A stretch of DNA of 64,000 nucleotides. It comes from Mycolicibacterium hippocampi. Lineage in GTDB: Bacteria; Actinomycetota; Actinomycetes; Mycobacteriales; Mycobacteriaceae. Shown piece by piece: positions 8,039 to 18,477 of this stretch. The notes below the pieces were generated by a model. It was not told where the DNA came from. It searched no databases and was given only the letters and a program-made list of their open reading frames with translations. The position numbers and the translations under genes are program-made. Each line of letters opens with the position of its first letter. Positions within the stretch are counted from its first letter, which is position 1. The stretch lies in the NCBI RefSeq assembly GCF_010723735.1, contig NZ_BLLB01000002.1:5456001-5520000 (forward strand). The letters are read 5' to 3'.

Positions 8039-8620
8039 CTATCCGTTTGATGCCAGCAGACCTGCGAGATTTTGCGCGTCGGCAATGCCCAGGAGCCGCT
8101 CGGTCGAGAGCATCCGGTACCAGATCACCCCGAATACGACGTCGCCAATGAGCTCACCGCGGACGGTCGCAGGCAGATCGCCTCGTCCTTCAGCGCGACT
8201 GACGATCTGGAACAACGCGGCACGACGTCGCTCGAGAAACTCTTCTCGAAACCGCAATAACAGGTCAGGGTTCTGCTGCGCCTCCGCCATCAAGCTTCGC
8301 AACGCCCGTCGAACTCCTTGTGGGCGAAGGAGCTTGAAGGTCTGATTGAGGAAATGGAGCAGGTCCTCCTCGTATGAACCATGATCCGAGGTGGAGATCT
8401 GCGCCTCCGCTCGCGCCGCAAGCGACTCGAGGAGGATGTCCCCTTTTGTCGGCCACCACCGGTAGATCGTCTGCTTGCTCACTCCGGCCCGCGCCGCGAT
8501 GCCTTCGATTGTGAACTCCTGGGCATCTTCGGCCACCAGATCGAATGCAGCATTCAAGATCGCGAATCGGCTCTCTTCGCTTCGCCGCCGTCCACGCCGT
8601 CGCGGCTCTTCGCTGTTCAC
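8039..8620 (-). CDS. TetR-family transcriptional regulator
   Basis: A 193-aa repressor. The N-terminal helix-turn-helix is complete (FAILNAAFDLVAED, FTIEGIAARAGVSKQTIYRWWPTKGDIL), and the all-helical C-terminal effector domain contains the TetR_C LRALMAEAQ-like helix (LRSLMAEAQQNPDLL). It starts 89 bp from the divergent SDR pair. A perfect 17-bp inverted repeat occupies that intergenic space, so it very probably represses itself and the SDR genes (inference). The ligand is unknown. Confidence 0.88.
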   Translation of the reverse strand: MNSEEPRRRGRRRSEESRFAILNAAFDLVAEDAQEFTIEGIAARAGVSKQTIYRWWPTKGDILLESLAARAEAQISTSDHGSYEEDLLHFLNQTFKLLRPQGVRRALRSLMAEAQQNPDLLLRFREEFLERRRAALFQIVSRAEGRGDLPATVRGELIGDVVFGVIWYRMLSTERLLGIADAQNLAGLLASNG

Positions 8621-8640
8621 ACTCGGAGCCTACTGAATAA

Positions 8641-8694
8641 CGGTGCGTTGCGTCTCGCAAACGTGTAGTCTGATTTTCGAGACGCAACGCACCG
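8641..8694. promoter_or_regulatory. 17-bp inverted-repeat operator between tetR and SDR genes
   Basis: CGGTGCGTTGCGTCTCG at 8641-8657 is exactly reverse-complemented at 8678-8694, separated by 20 nt. The left copy also contains the small palindrome TTGCG-TCT-CGCAA (8648-8660). Position and symmetry suit a dimer-of-dimers TetR operator controlling both divergent transcripts. Confidence 0.7.
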
Positions 8695-8709
8695 CAAATA
8701 GGAGGCATC

Positions 8710-9471
8710 GTGACGGACCGTGTGCTGAATGGAAACGTCGTTCTGGTCACCGGCGCATCGAGCGGGATCGGTACCGCCGCCGCGGAAAGGCTCGCCGGGG
8801 CGGGAGCCAGGGTCGCCCTCGTGGCGCGGCGGGCCGACAAGCTCGAACAACTAGCCGAGCGGCTGCGGGCTCAAGGACACGAGGCATTGGTGATGTCTGC
8901 TGACCTCACCGATGCGGGAAACGCACAAAGGGCAGTCGACCGGACTGTCGAGGAGCTCGGCCGCCTCGACACCTTGGTGAACGCCGCTGGCGTCATGCTG
9001 AACGGTGCATCCGAGGAGTCACCGCTCGAAGAGTGGGACCGAATGGTCGACATCAACCTCCGCGGACTGATGTACGTGACCAAGGCGGCATTGCCGCATC
9101 TTCTCGTCGCTGCCCGGGACAGCCCGCGCTCCGTGGCTGACGTGGTGAACATTTCGTCCGTTGCCGGACGCGTCGCGGCCCCGACGGTCGCGATCTACAA
9201 CGCCACGAAGTTCGCCGTGACGGGCGCGACCGAAGCATGGAGACAGGAGTTCACCAAGCGCAACGTCCGCTTCTCGGTGATCGAGCCCGGTCGCACCCAG
9301 ACCGAATTGTTCGACCAGAAGGCTAATTCCGATGCGGATTTTGAAGCGGCGTTCGGCGCAGTGGAGCAATTGCACGCGCAGGACATCGCCGAAGCGATCG
9401 CATACATCGTCACCCAACCGCGTCGCGTCGCCGTGAACGAGATCGTCATTCGACCCACCGATCAGCCGTAG
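8710..9471 (+). CDS. Short-chain dehydrogenase/reductase
   Basis: A 253-aa classical SDR. The cofactor motif TGASSGIG is at residues 14-21, the adenine-pocket Asp is in SADLTD, a VNAAG motif is present, and Tyr163-x-x-x-Lys167 (YNATK) follows the Ser in NISSVAG. It is closest to YdfG/serine-3-dehydrogenase-like reductases. The GTG start has a strong ribosome binding site (AGGAGG, 5 nt away). It is probably co-transcribed with the next SDR (35-bp gap) under the divergent TetR regulator. Confidence 0.88.
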   Translation: MTDRVLNGNVVLVTGASSGIGTAAAERLAGAGARVALVARRADKLEQLAERLRAQGHEALVMSADLTDAGNAQRAVDRTVEELGRLDTLVNAAGVMLNGASEESPLEEWDRMVDINLRGLMYVTKAALPHLLVAARDSPRSVADVVNISSVAGRVAAPTVAIYNATKFAVTGATEAWRQEFTKRNVRFSVIEPGRTQTELFDQKANSDADFEAAFGAVEQLHAQDIAEAIAYIVTQPRRVAVNEIVIRPTDQP

Positions 9472-9506
9472 CGGGACCCGGCACTCACCACGAAAGGACG
9501 TCATAC

Positions 9507-10274
9507 ATGACCTCGAAATTGGCCGGAACGGTCGCCCTCGTCACCGGCGCCAGCAGCGGTATCGGTGCTGCCACGGCCCGCCACCTCGCTGAGCACGGAG
9601 CCGCGATCGCGCTTGTCGCCCGACGCAAAGACCGCCTAGTCACACTCGCCGCAGACATTGAACGCGACGGTGGTGCGGCGATGGCCGTGGAAGCAGACAT
9701 CAGCGACCGCACGCAGGCTGAAGCCGCTGTCGGACAGGCAGTCGAACGATTCGGCCGACTGGACATCGTCGTCAACAACGCGGGCCTCATGCTGCTGGGA
9801 CCTGTCGCCGGTGCGGACGCCCGGGAGTGGGATCGCATGATCGCCGTCAACGTCAACGGCCTGCTGAACACCACGCATGCTGCACTGCCGCACCTGCTGG
9901 CGGCCGCGGAGGACGGACCGCGTGGAGTCGCGGACATCGTGAACGTCAGCTCGGTCGCGGGCCGCAATGCCAGCGAGGGATACGGCGTGTACAACCTCAC
10001 AAAGTTCGGCGTGAACGGCTTCACCGAATCCCTTCGGCAAGAAGTCACCCGACGTCACCTCCGAGTGGGTGTCATCGAGCCCGGTGGAGTGGACACCGAA
10101 CTCGGTTCGCACAACAGCAGCGAGATCCGGTCGCAGATCATCGAGCCGTTCAACGCAAGCGTCGAGGCGTTGTCGCCCGACGATATCGCAGACAGCATCG
10201 GCTATATGGTCACCAGACCCCGCCATGCCTCGATCGGCGAGCTATGGATCATGCCGACTGAACAACTCGCTTAG
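9507..10274 (+). CDS. Short-chain dehydrogenase/reductase, paralogue of the upstream gene
   Basis: A 255-aa classical SDR with TGASSGIG, DIVVNNAG, VNVSSVAG and Tyr162-x-x-x-Lys166 (YNLTK). Clear resemblance along the whole length to the preceding SDR (both have VIEPG and end in a PT(D/E)Q segment) indicates tandem duplication. AAAGGA upstream of the ATG at 9507 is the ribosome binding site. The pair may act on related substrates or form hetero-oligomers (inference). Confidence 0.88.
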   Translation: MTSKLAGTVALVTGASSGIGAATARHLAEHGAAIALVARRKDRLVTLAADIERDGGAAMAVEADISDRTQAEAAVGQAVERFGRLDIVVNNAGLMLLGPVAGADAREWDRMIAVNVNGLLNTTHAALPHLLAAAEDGPRGVADIVNVSSVAGRNASEGYGVYNLTKFGVNGFTESLRQEVTRRHLRVGVIEPGGVDTELGSHNSSEIRSQIIEPFNASVEALSPDDIADSIGYMVTRPRHASIGELWIMPTEQLA

Positions 10275-10370
10275 CTTCCTAGAGCCTCTGAGCACCGCGC
10301 ACCCTCTGAGGACGTTGCATCAGGTGCAGTATTGATGCGCCGGAGCCAGAGCGGTCGACCTCGCCCAGAC

Positions 10371-10674
10371 TCAGCGATCCTCTCGGTCCCGGTCCGGGTT
10401 GCGGTCGGCCCAGTGCGCGGCGAGCGCCGCGCCGTAGAACCACCCGACCAACACAGGGCGATCAACGCCCGTCACGGCTACGACTGCGTCGACATCGCGT
10501 AGACACCCTTCGAAGGAGTAGTCCATCGGACGCTTCGACCTGCCGCGAGCTCGCTCGTCGTAGGTGCCGTGTCTCCACCGTGGGCCGAGTTCGGCCACGA
10601 CGCGACGCCACGAACGCTGGCTGGCGTAGGAACCTCGAGATCACCGACAACGCCGCGTCGTCGACGGGCACCAT
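10371..10674 (-). pseudogene. Alpha/beta-hydrolase remnant
   Basis: Fragments in two minus-strand frames resemble an alpha/beta hydrolase: a start-like MVPVDDAALSV near 10674, then RSWRRVVAELGPRW.HGTYDERARGRS and SFEGCLRDVDAVVAVTGVDRPVLVGW in another frame. The nucleophile elbow reads GWFYGA, with Phe in place of the catalytic Ser. The sequence stops shortly after, without the acid/His part. Frame change, lost nucleophile and truncation mark it as decayed. Outside it I see no gene between the SDR and ligD. Confidence 0.5.
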
Positions 10675-10697
10675 CTTGCTTGTCGACTGCCCTGAAG

Positions 10698-12959
10698 CTA
10701 TTCCCACACCACCTCGTCGGGGGTCTTGTCCGAACGCAGACCCCGCCAGCTCGGTTGGCGCAATCGGCCGTCCGAGGTGCGCTCGCTGTAGCGCACCTCC
10801 CCCACCAACTCCGGCCGGACGAAGGTCACACCCTTCGCGTCGGGACCGGTAAGCCTTGCAGCAAAAGGTGATTCGTCGGTGTGCAGCGGAGCCAGCGTCT
10901 TCTTCAGATTGGCGAGTTCCTTGTCACTGAAGCCGGTGCCCACCCTCCCGACGAACTGCAAACCGTCCTGGCCGGGGATGCCGAGCATCAACGCCCCCAG
11001 CCCGCTGCTGCGGCCGCCGGTCCCCTCGCGCCAGCCACCGATCACCACCTCCTGGGTGTTCCAGATCTTGTCCTTGATCCACGACGACGACCGTCGGCCC
11101 GGTTGGTAGGCGGAGTCGCGTTTCTTGGCGATGACGCCCTCCCACCGCTTCTCCCGGGCGAACTCGAGGGCTTCGGGCCCGTCACCGTCCAGCGCGTCGG
11201 GCACGATCAGACCGCCGCCCTCGGCGAGCGCCTCGAGCAACCGCCTGCGGTCGGAGTACTTGGCCCGCATCAGCGATCGCCCGTCGAGATGAAGGATGTC
11301 GAAGGCCCAGAACTCCACCCGGGTGGAGCGCGCCCGGTTCTGCATCTCACCGAAGCTGGGCACCCCGGACTCGTCGAGCGCCACCGCTTCACCGTCGAGG
11401 ATCACATGGTGATCGGCGAGGTCGGCCGCCAGCGCCTGCAGTTGCGGGTACTCGGCGGTTACGTCGCGGCCTCGCCGGGAGCGCAGCGTGAGCCGGCCCC
11501 GGTCGGCATCGACGAGCAACCGGTAGCCATCCCATTTGCCCTCGAAGGCCCACTGGGCCGACTTGAGCCGCTGCACCGAACCCTCGGTGGCCAGCATGGG
11601 TGCGAGATCGGCTGCCGTCGGCCGTTTCTGCTCCTTCATCCGGTGGGCCAGCCAGTTCTTGCCGTCGGTCTGGATCAACGCGTAGCGGCCGTCGATCTTC
11701 TCCCCGTGAAGTGTCACGATCACCTCGCCGCCCTTGTCCGGGCCGTCCGGTGCGTTGTCGTTGAACTTCTCGGTCTCGTAGGTGCCGGTGTCCCAGACAT
11801 GGACCTGACCACCCCCGTACTCGCCCTTGGGGATCTCGCCGGCGAAGGTCAGGTACTCCATCGGGTGGTCCTCGGTGTGCACGGCGAGATGGTTGACCGA
11901 CGGCCTGTCGGGCAGGTTCTTCGGCACGGCCCAACTGACCAGCACGCCATCGCGTTCCAGCCGGAAGTCGTAGTGCAGCCGCCTGGCGTGGTGTTCCTGG
12001 ATGACGAACTTGTCGTTGTTGCCGACGGTCGGCGCCGTTGCGGGAACGGGCTCCGGGGTCTTGGCGCTGTCCCGCATCCCGCGGTAGGTGGTCAGACGAT
12101 CGGAGGCCGGCAACCACGGATCGAGGTCGGCGAGCAGATCGCCGTCGCGGTCCAACCGGTCGAGCACCTCGTCGAAGGTCAGATGACGCAGGTCGGGATC
12201 GGAGATCTCGTCCCAGCTCCGTGGTGCGGCGACCGTCGGATGTTCGCGTCCGCGAAGCGAATACGGCGCGATCGTGGTCTTGTTGCCGTTGTTCTGGCTC
12301 CAGTCCACAAACACCTTGCCCGCACGAAGGCTCTTGGTCATCGTCGCGGTGACCTTTGTGGGCATCGCCTGCTCGAGCTGCTGAGCCACCCTCTTCGCGA
12401 GCAGCGACGCCCCCCGCGAGCTGATCGGGTCCTGCAGCGGCACATAGAGATGCAGGCCCTTGCTTCCACTGGTCAGCGGGAAGGTCCGCAGGCCGATGTC
12501 GGTGATCAGGTCACGCACCTCGTGGGCCACCTCGCAGAGTTGGCGCATCGTGACGCCCTCGCCGGGGTCGAGGTCGAACACGATTCGCGTCGCCGGACCC
12601 ATCTGACCGTTCACGAAACGCCACTGCGGTACATGCACTTCCAGCGCCGCCTGCTGGGCGATCCAGGCCAACCCCTCGATGCTGTCGATCACCGGGTAGG
12701 TGGTGCTTCCGGACTTGTGCACGATCGTGGCGCGGTCCAGCCAGTCCGGAGCCGACGAGGCCAGCTGCTTCTCGAAGAAGGACGCCTGTTCCACCCCGTT
12801 GGGCCAGCGCTTGCGGGTCACCGCCCGGCCCGCGATGTGGGGCAGCATCGCCTCGGCCACGCCGACGTAGTAGTCGAACACCTGGCCTTTGGTGGTGCCG
12901 GTCGCCGGATACAGCACCTTGTCCGGGTTGGTCAGCCGCACCCGGTCATAGCCGTCCAC
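10698..12959 (-). CDS. ligD: NHEJ multidomain ATP-dependent DNA ligase D
   Basis: A 753-aa protein in the mycobacterial domain order. The primase-polymerase domain (~1-290) has the metal-binding FDLDPGEG and a DWSQNN motif. The 3'-phosphoesterase domain (~310-450) has FVIQEHHARRLHYDFRLE and HTEDHP. The ATP-dependent ligase (~460-753) has adenylated Lys475 in EGKWDGYR. It repairs double-strand breaks with Ku, filling, trimming and sealing ends. I chose GTG 12959; the sequence upstream in the same frame only mirrors the ABC gene. Ku is 8 kb away on the other strand, beyond the polyol genes. Confidence 0.95.
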   Translation of the reverse strand: MDGYDRVRLTNPDKVLYPATGTTKGQVFDYYVGVAEAMLPHIAGRAVTRKRWPNGVEQASFFEKQLASSAPDWLDRATIVHKSGSTTYPVIDSIEGLAWIAQQAALEVHVPQWRFVNGQMGPATRIVFDLDPGEGVTMRQLCEVAHEVRDLITDIGLRTFPLTSGSKGLHLYVPLQDPISSRGASLLAKRVAQQLEQAMPTKVTATMTKSLRAGKVFVDWSQNNGNKTTIAPYSLRGREHPTVAAPRSWDEISDPDLRHLTFDEVLDRLDRDGDLLADLDPWLPASDRLTTYRGMRDSAKTPEPVPATAPTVGNNDKFVIQEHHARRLHYDFRLERDGVLVSWAVPKNLPDRPSVNHLAVHTEDHPMEYLTFAGEIPKGEYGGGQVHVWDTGTYETEKFNDNAPDGPDKGGEVIVTLHGEKIDGRYALIQTDGKNWLAHRMKEQKRPTAADLAPMLATEGSVQRLKSAQWAFEGKWDGYRLLVDADRGRLTLRSRRGRDVTAEYPQLQALAADLADHHVILDGEAVALDESGVPSFGEMQNRARSTRVEFWAFDILHLDGRSLMRAKYSDRRRLLEALAEGGGLIVPDALDGDGPEALEFAREKRWEGVIAKKRDSAYQPGRRSSSWIKDKIWNTQEVVIGGWREGTGGRSSGLGALMLGIPGQDGLQFVGRVGTGFSDKELANLKKTLAPLHTDESPFAARLTGPDAKGVTFVRPELVGEVRYSERTSDGRLRQPSWRGLRSDKTPDEVVWE

Positions 12960-13032
12960 GATCCCAACGTATACCCGCGTCAGACCCGTCCTCGTACAGA
13001 TCTGTACGGCGTTCCCCGCAGATGTGGCCGGG

Positions 13033-14121
<1,089 letters not shown>

Positions 14122-14163
14122 GTTCGTGCGTGTCTTTCTTTTCTCGAGTGGGTGACGGGTGGA

Positions 14164-15060
14164 CTACTTGATGGCGCCGAACGACAAGCCGCGGACCAGC
14201 TTGTTCTGAGCGAACCAACCGCACAGGATCACCGGCAGTGCGGCCATGGTTGCGGCCGCCGAGAGAACGGCCCAGTACTGCCCCTCACCGGCGATGAACC
14301 CGACCAGGTAGACCGGCATCGTCTGGGCGTTCACCGCGGTCAGGTTCACCGCGAAGAAGAACTCGTTCCAGGAAAAGATCACGCAGATCAGGGCGGTGGC
14401 GGCGATGCCGGGCGAGACGAGCGGGAGGATGACCTCGCGCACCGACCGCCAGAGGCTGGCGCCGTCCAAACTCGCTGCCTCGATCAGTTCGGCGGGAACC
14501 TCCAGGAAGAACGACCGCATCATCCACACCGCGATCGGCAGGTTCATCGCGGTGTAGAGGATGACCAACGCCCAGATGTTGTCCAGTAGACCGATATTGG
14601 AGACGATCACATACAGCGGCAGGATCACCGCGACGATGGGCAGCATCTTGGTGCTCATGAAGAAGAACAGCGCGTCCTGGGTCTTGCGCACCGGTCGCAG
14701 CGACAGCGCGAAGGCCGCGGGCACACCCAGCAGTAGCACCAGGAGGGTCGAGATACCTGTCGCCAGTACCGAATTCAGCACGGTTGGCCCGATTCCTTGG
14801 GCGAACACCTCCTTGAACTGGTCCAGCGTCGGGGTGAAGAGGATCGTCGGCGGGTTGGTCGCGGCGTCGCCTTCCTGTTTGAACGCGGTCAGCACCATCC
14901 ACAGCACCGGGAAGAAGAAGCCGAGACCCACCAGCCAGGCCACTACGCCCCACGGGTCGACCTTGCGGCTCTTCTTCTTCGATGCGCGGGATAGCACCGT
15001 CGTCGGTGTGTCGTTCTCGAGTGAGGAGTCCTGTGCTCCCCGTGTGCGCGGCGTGGTCAT
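14164..15060 (-). CDS. Polyol/sugar ABC transporter permease (MalG type)
   Basis: A 298-aa inner-membrane permease of the carbohydrate CUT1 family, with about six membrane spans. The cytoplasmic EAA loop that docks on the ATPase reads EAASLDGASLWRSVREVILP. An N-terminal ~35-residue basic cytoplasmic extension precedes helix 1. The start codon lies one base after the stop of the MalF-type permease gene. With dehydrogenase and kinase genes close by, the probable substrate is a hexitol such as mannitol, sorbitol or arabitol (inference). Confidence 0.9.
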   Translation of the reverse strand: MTTPRTRGAQDSSLENDTPTTVLSRASKKKSRKVDPWGVVAWLVGLGFFFPVLWMVLTAFKQEGDAATNPPTILFTPTLDQFKEVFAQGIGPTVLNSVLATGISTLLVLLLGVPAAFALSLRPVRKTQDALFFFMSTKMLPIVAVILPLYVIVSNIGLLDNIWALVILYTAMNLPIAVWMMRSFFLEVPAELIEAASLDGASLWRSVREVILPLVSPGIAATALICVIFSWNEFFFAVNLTAVNAQTMPVYLVGFIAGEGQYWAVLSAAATMAALPVILCGWFAQNKLVRGLSFGAIK

Positions 15061-15061
15061 G

Positions 15062-16036
15062 TCAGGCTGCCTCTTCCTTTCCGGAGAACGACTTGAAGAT
15101 CAACCGCAGTGCGACGCTGGCGATCGCGATGGTGAACACCACGACCACCACGCCCATCGCCGCTGCCTGGCCCATATCGAAGCCCAGGAAGGCGCGCTGG
15201 TAGATGTAGAACGGCAGGTTCGCGCTGGCGATGCCGGGCCCGCCCTGGGTCATCATGTAGATGGCGTCGAAGGTGTTCACCAGATAGATCGCACCGAGTA
15301 CGACGCCCAGCTCGATGAAGCGCCGAAGATGGGGCAGCGTCAGCTCACGGAAGACCTGAAATGCTCCCGCGCCGTCGACGCGACCGGCTTCGAGGATGTC
15401 GCGGGGCATCGACTGCAATCCGGCCAGAATCAGCAGCATCATGAACGGTGTCCACTGCCAGATCAGTTCGACCATCACCATCGCCAGCGGGAACTGGCCG
15501 ATCCAGTCCACCGGACCGATGCCGACCAGCGACAGCACCCAGTTCAAGATGCCGTTCGTCGGGTCGAGAATCGTCGTCTTCCAGATCAGCGCAGCGGCAA
15601 CTGGTGTGACGAGGAACGGGGTGATGAGCAGGGTCCGGACTATCCCGCGGCCGAGGAATGCGCGGTCCAGCAGCAGCGCCAGCAGCAGCCCCAGGGTGGC
15701 GGAGATCAGCACCACGCCCACGATGAGCACGACCGTGTTGAAGGCCACCGTCCAGAACTGGCTGTCCCGGACGACCGCGAGGTAATTGTTGAAGCCGACG
15801 AACTCGCGGGAGCCGGGCCGGACGAGGTTCCACGATTGCGTCGAGTAGTACAGCGTGAAAAGGAACGGAATCTGCGTGACGACGATCATGAAGATCAGCG
15901 CCGGCAGCAGAGGCCCGCGCCTGCGCCAGCCTTCCGCGCGGCTCACGCCGACGTTCTGCGCCGCACGGATCTTGCGAACCCGCTCTGCCACGTCCTTGTC
16001 GCCGGCCTCCGGTTCGGTGTCAGCGGTAACGGTCAT
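15062..16036 (-). CDS. Polyol/sugar ABC transporter permease (MalF type)
   Basis: A 324-aa permease with six predicted membrane helices and the EAA loop EAGRVDGAGAFQVFRELTLP. It pairs with the MalG-type permease encoded next. ATG 16036 overlaps the stop of the binding-protein gene (TGATG); a GTG three bases upstream (16039) is equally usable. Within the N-terminal ~40 residues there is a charged segment before the first helix, usual for this family in Actinobacteria. Confidence 0.9.
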   Translation of the reverse strand: MTVTADTEPEAGDKDVAERVRKIRAAQNVGVSRAEGWRRRGPLLPALIFMIVVTQIPFLFTLYYSTQSWNLVRPGSREFVGFNNYLAVVRDSQFWTVAFNTVVLIVGVVLISATLGLLLALLLDRAFLGRGIVRTLLITPFLVTPVAAALIWKTTILDPTNGILNWVLSLVGIGPVDWIGQFPLAMVMVELIWQWTPFMMLLILAGLQSMPRDILEAGRVDGAGAFQVFRELTLPHLRRFIELGVVLGAIYLVNTFDAIYMMTQGGPGIASANLPFYIYQRAFLGFDMGQAAAMGVVVVVFTIAIASVALRLIFKSFSGKEEAA

Positions 16037-17406
16037 CACTTCTCCTGGTAGGTCCGGCCGACGACCTCGGCGTATTCCTGTGCTTGGGCTAGCGCGTCGT
16101 CCACCGATTTCTGACCGGCGATCGCGGCGCTGATCTGCTGACTGACCCGGGTGCCGAGATCCTGGAATTCTGGGATGCCGACGAACTGGACGCCCGTGTA
16201 CGGCACCGGCTGCACGGTCGGCTGTTCCGGGTCGGCGTTCTCGATCGAGCGCAGCGTCAGTGGCCCGTAGGACTCCGAGATCGCCTCGTATTCGGGCAGT
16301 TCGGTATAGGTCGAGGTCCGGCTACCCGGCGGGACGCGGGCCCAGCCCAGCTCCTCCCCCACCAGCCGCATGTAGTCCTTGTCGGTCATCCAGGAGATGA
16401 AGTCCCAGGCACCGTCTGGGTTCTTGGCAGCCTTCGGAATCCCCAGCGCCCAGGTGTAGAGCCAGCCGGAATCCGGCTTCTCGGCGACCGGCGCGGGCAG
16501 ATAGCCGATCTTGCCGACCAGGTCCGGGTAGGACTGCGGGTCCTCCAGCACCGACACCGCCGACGTGGCGTCGTACCACATTGCGGTCTGGCCCTGGCCG
16601 AACAGGTTTGCGCACTCCTGGAATCCGGTCGAGGAGGCGCCGAGTTCACCGGCGTCGTCGAGCAGGTCGACGTAGAAGTTGACGGCGCGCTTGACCTCGG
16701 GACTGTCGAGCTGGGCGTTCCACTGCTCGTCGAACCACCGCCCGCCGAAGGTGTTGATCACGGTGTTCAGGGGGGCGAGCACCTCGCCCCAGCCGGGCTT
16801 TCCGCGCAGACAGATTCCGGCGCGCTGCGGCGTCTGCAACGTCCTCGCCCAGTCCGCGACCTCCTGCCACTGTGGCTGGTAGCCGGGGCTCTGGTCGACC
16901 TCGATGCCGGCCTGCTCGAAGAGATCTTTGCGGTACATCAGGAACGACGACTCCCCGTAGAACGGAACCGCGTACATGTCACCCTCGTATGACAGGGATT
17001 CGCGCAGCGACGGGATGAAGTCGTCCTGGTCATAGCCCGGCGTCTGCTCCGCATAATCCGACAGGTTGCGCAGCCAGCCGTCCCGCGCCCACTGCGGGGT
17101 CTCGAAGTTGCTGATCATCACCACGTCGAACTCGCTACCGCCCATGGCCGTCGACATCGTGATCTTGGCGCGGGCCTGGTTCTCCGACAGCGTGACGAAC
17201 TTGAGCTTGGTGCCGGGGTTCTGCGCCTCGAACTCGGTCGACAGCTCCTGCGCGTCGGTCATCTGCGAGTTCGACACCAAGGCGATCGTCACCTCGTTGT
17301 CCGACGCGCCGAGGCTCCCCGCGCCGGAGCACCCGGCTGTGAAGGTCAGCGCCGCCGCAGCCGCGCACGCCGTTATTCGGTGGAGACTTCGGCCTCGAAT
17401 CTTCAC
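16036..17406 (-). CDS. Extracellular solute-binding lipoprotein (CUT1 family)
   Basis: A 456-aa periplasmic-type binding protein, the right length for the family-1 sugar-binding group. The N-terminus has basic residues, a hydrophobic stretch and a lipobox (LTFTAGC), so it is anchored as a lipoprotein outside the membrane. Typical binding-protein segments follow (DVVMISNFETPQWARDGWL, YAVPFYGESSFLMYRKDLF, GKIGYLPAPV). GTG 17406 is chosen because GGGAG lies just upstream and it yields a clean signal peptide. It delivers the polyol to the two permeases. Confidence 0.9.
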   Translation of the reverse strand: MKIRGRSLHRITACAAAAALTFTAGCSGAGSLGASDNEVTIALVSNSQMTDAQELSTEFEAQNPGTKLKFVTLSENQARAKITMSTAMGGSEFDVVMISNFETPQWARDGWLRNLSDYAEQTPGYDQDDFIPSLRESLSYEGDMYAVPFYGESSFLMYRKDLFEQAGIEVDQSPGYQPQWQEVADWARTLQTPQRAGICLRGKPGWGEVLAPLNTVINTFGGRWFDEQWNAQLDSPEVKRAVNFYVDLLDDAGELGASSTGFQECANLFGQGQTAMWYDATSAVSVLEDPQSYPDLVGKIGYLPAPVAEKPDSGWLYTWALGIPKAAKNPDGAWDFISWMTDKDYMRLVGEELGWARVPPGSRTSTYTELPEYEAISESYGPLTLRSIENADPEQPTVQPVPYTGVQFVGIPEFQDLGTRVSQQISAAIAGQKSVDDALAQAQEYAEVVGRTYQEK

Positions 17407-17422
17407 AGCAACTCCCTTTCCT

Positions 17423-18448
17423 CTACGCCAACTTCTGGGCCAGTAGCCAACGGGCACAATCGATGTCACACACGAGCAGTTTGGCCAGACCGCCGCGCAG
17501 CACGGCCAGCGTGGCGCGGTGTTTGGTGATGCCGCTCGATATCAGCAGGGTCTTGGCGCAGGCGCGAACGTCTTCGAGGGGCGTCGACACCGCGCGGTGC
17601 TGCAGCTCACTGTCCACCGGACGTCCCTCGGTATCGAAGAACCGGCCACCGATCTCGCCGACGGCCCCCAGCGTGACGAGCTCGTCGAGCATGCGACTGT
17701 CGAGGAAGCTGCCTTCGAACAAGGTGGTCGACGTCGACACTGATCCGACGCCGAACAACATCATGTCCGCGTGACGCCCGGCCTCGAGGCTGCGGGAGAT
17801 GACCGAGTCGCTGCGCATGGAGGCGACCGTCGACGCGTCGGCGTACAGCGGCGCGGGCAGCCGGATGGGCTCGGCACGGAGCGTTTCGGCGCATCTCTGC
17901 AGGATCCGGTCGGCGCCCGTCTGGTATGCCGCGCTCGACACGGCACCGTCGAGTTGCACCACCGCCCGGCAGGTTGCCACGCCCGGCGTCAGCGCCGTCG
18001 CCACCGCGACCTGCTCGGGGCCCCAGGTGAAGCCCAGGACGTCGTCGGCCTCCAGTCGCCGCATCAGCAGCGTCGCCGCGGCTCGGCCGACACTGGCGAA
18101 CGCCGCCGGACGGCCCGGGGCACCCACGTCGACGCCGTGTCCGGTAACGACGACCTCGATGAGCCCGAACCGCTTCTCGAGCTCACGTTCCTCGTCGGCA
18201 TGCAGGTCGTCGCGCAGGTCTGGCGGCACCGCCACCTCGATGCGGACCAATCCGCGAGCCTTCGCGCGAGCTACCAGGCGCCCCGCCGTCGGCCGGGAGA
18301 CCCCCAGCCTGGCGGCGACCTCGGCCTGCGTGAGCCCGTCGAGGTAATACAGCGTGGCCGCGCGAAGCGCCAGCCGCAGGTCCTCGGCCTCCGGGCGCGG
18401 ACGACGCGCCAGAGCGTCGTCACCCCGTTCGGACACAGGTACGGCCAT
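17423..18448 (-). CDS. SorC/DeoR-type sugar-responsive transcriptional regulator
   Basis: A ~341-aa SorC-family regulator. Helix-turn-helix at ~30-65 (YYLDGLTQAEVAARLGVSRPTAGRLVARA) is followed by the SorC sugar-phosphate-binding domain (VVVTGHGVD, LGFTWGPEQ, LFGVGSVSTSTT, GEIGGRFFD, ISSGITKH). It is encoded between the divergent transporter and dehydrogenase arms, and the region upstream holds TGAGCA/TGCTCA repeats. The prediction is a regulator that responds to a phosphorylated sugar (inference). ATG 18448 with GAGAGG upstream is preferred over GTG 18454. Confidence 0.87.
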   Translation of the reverse strand: MAVPVSERGDDALARRPRPEAEDLRLALRAATLYYLDGLTQAEVAARLGVSRPTAGRLVARAKARGLVRIEVAVPPDLRDDLHADEERELEKRFGLIEVVVTGHGVDVGAPGRPAAFASVGRAAATLLMRRLEADDVLGFTWGPEQVAVATALTPGVATCRAVVQLDGAVSSAAYQTGADRILQRCAETLRAEPIRLPAPLYADASTVASMRSDSVISRSLEAGRHADMMLFGVGSVSTSTTLFEGSFLDSRMLDELVTLGAVGEIGGRFFDTEGRPVDSELQHRAVSTPLEDVRACAKTLLISSGITKHRATLAVLRGGLAKLLVCDIDCARWLLAQKLA

Positions 18449-18477
18449 TCTCACCTCTCACGCCAGATCCACCACTG

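Noticed and set aside
14561..16051. A 496-codon plus-strand open frame
   Set aside because: Antisense to two ABC permeases and composed of low-complexity charged residues.
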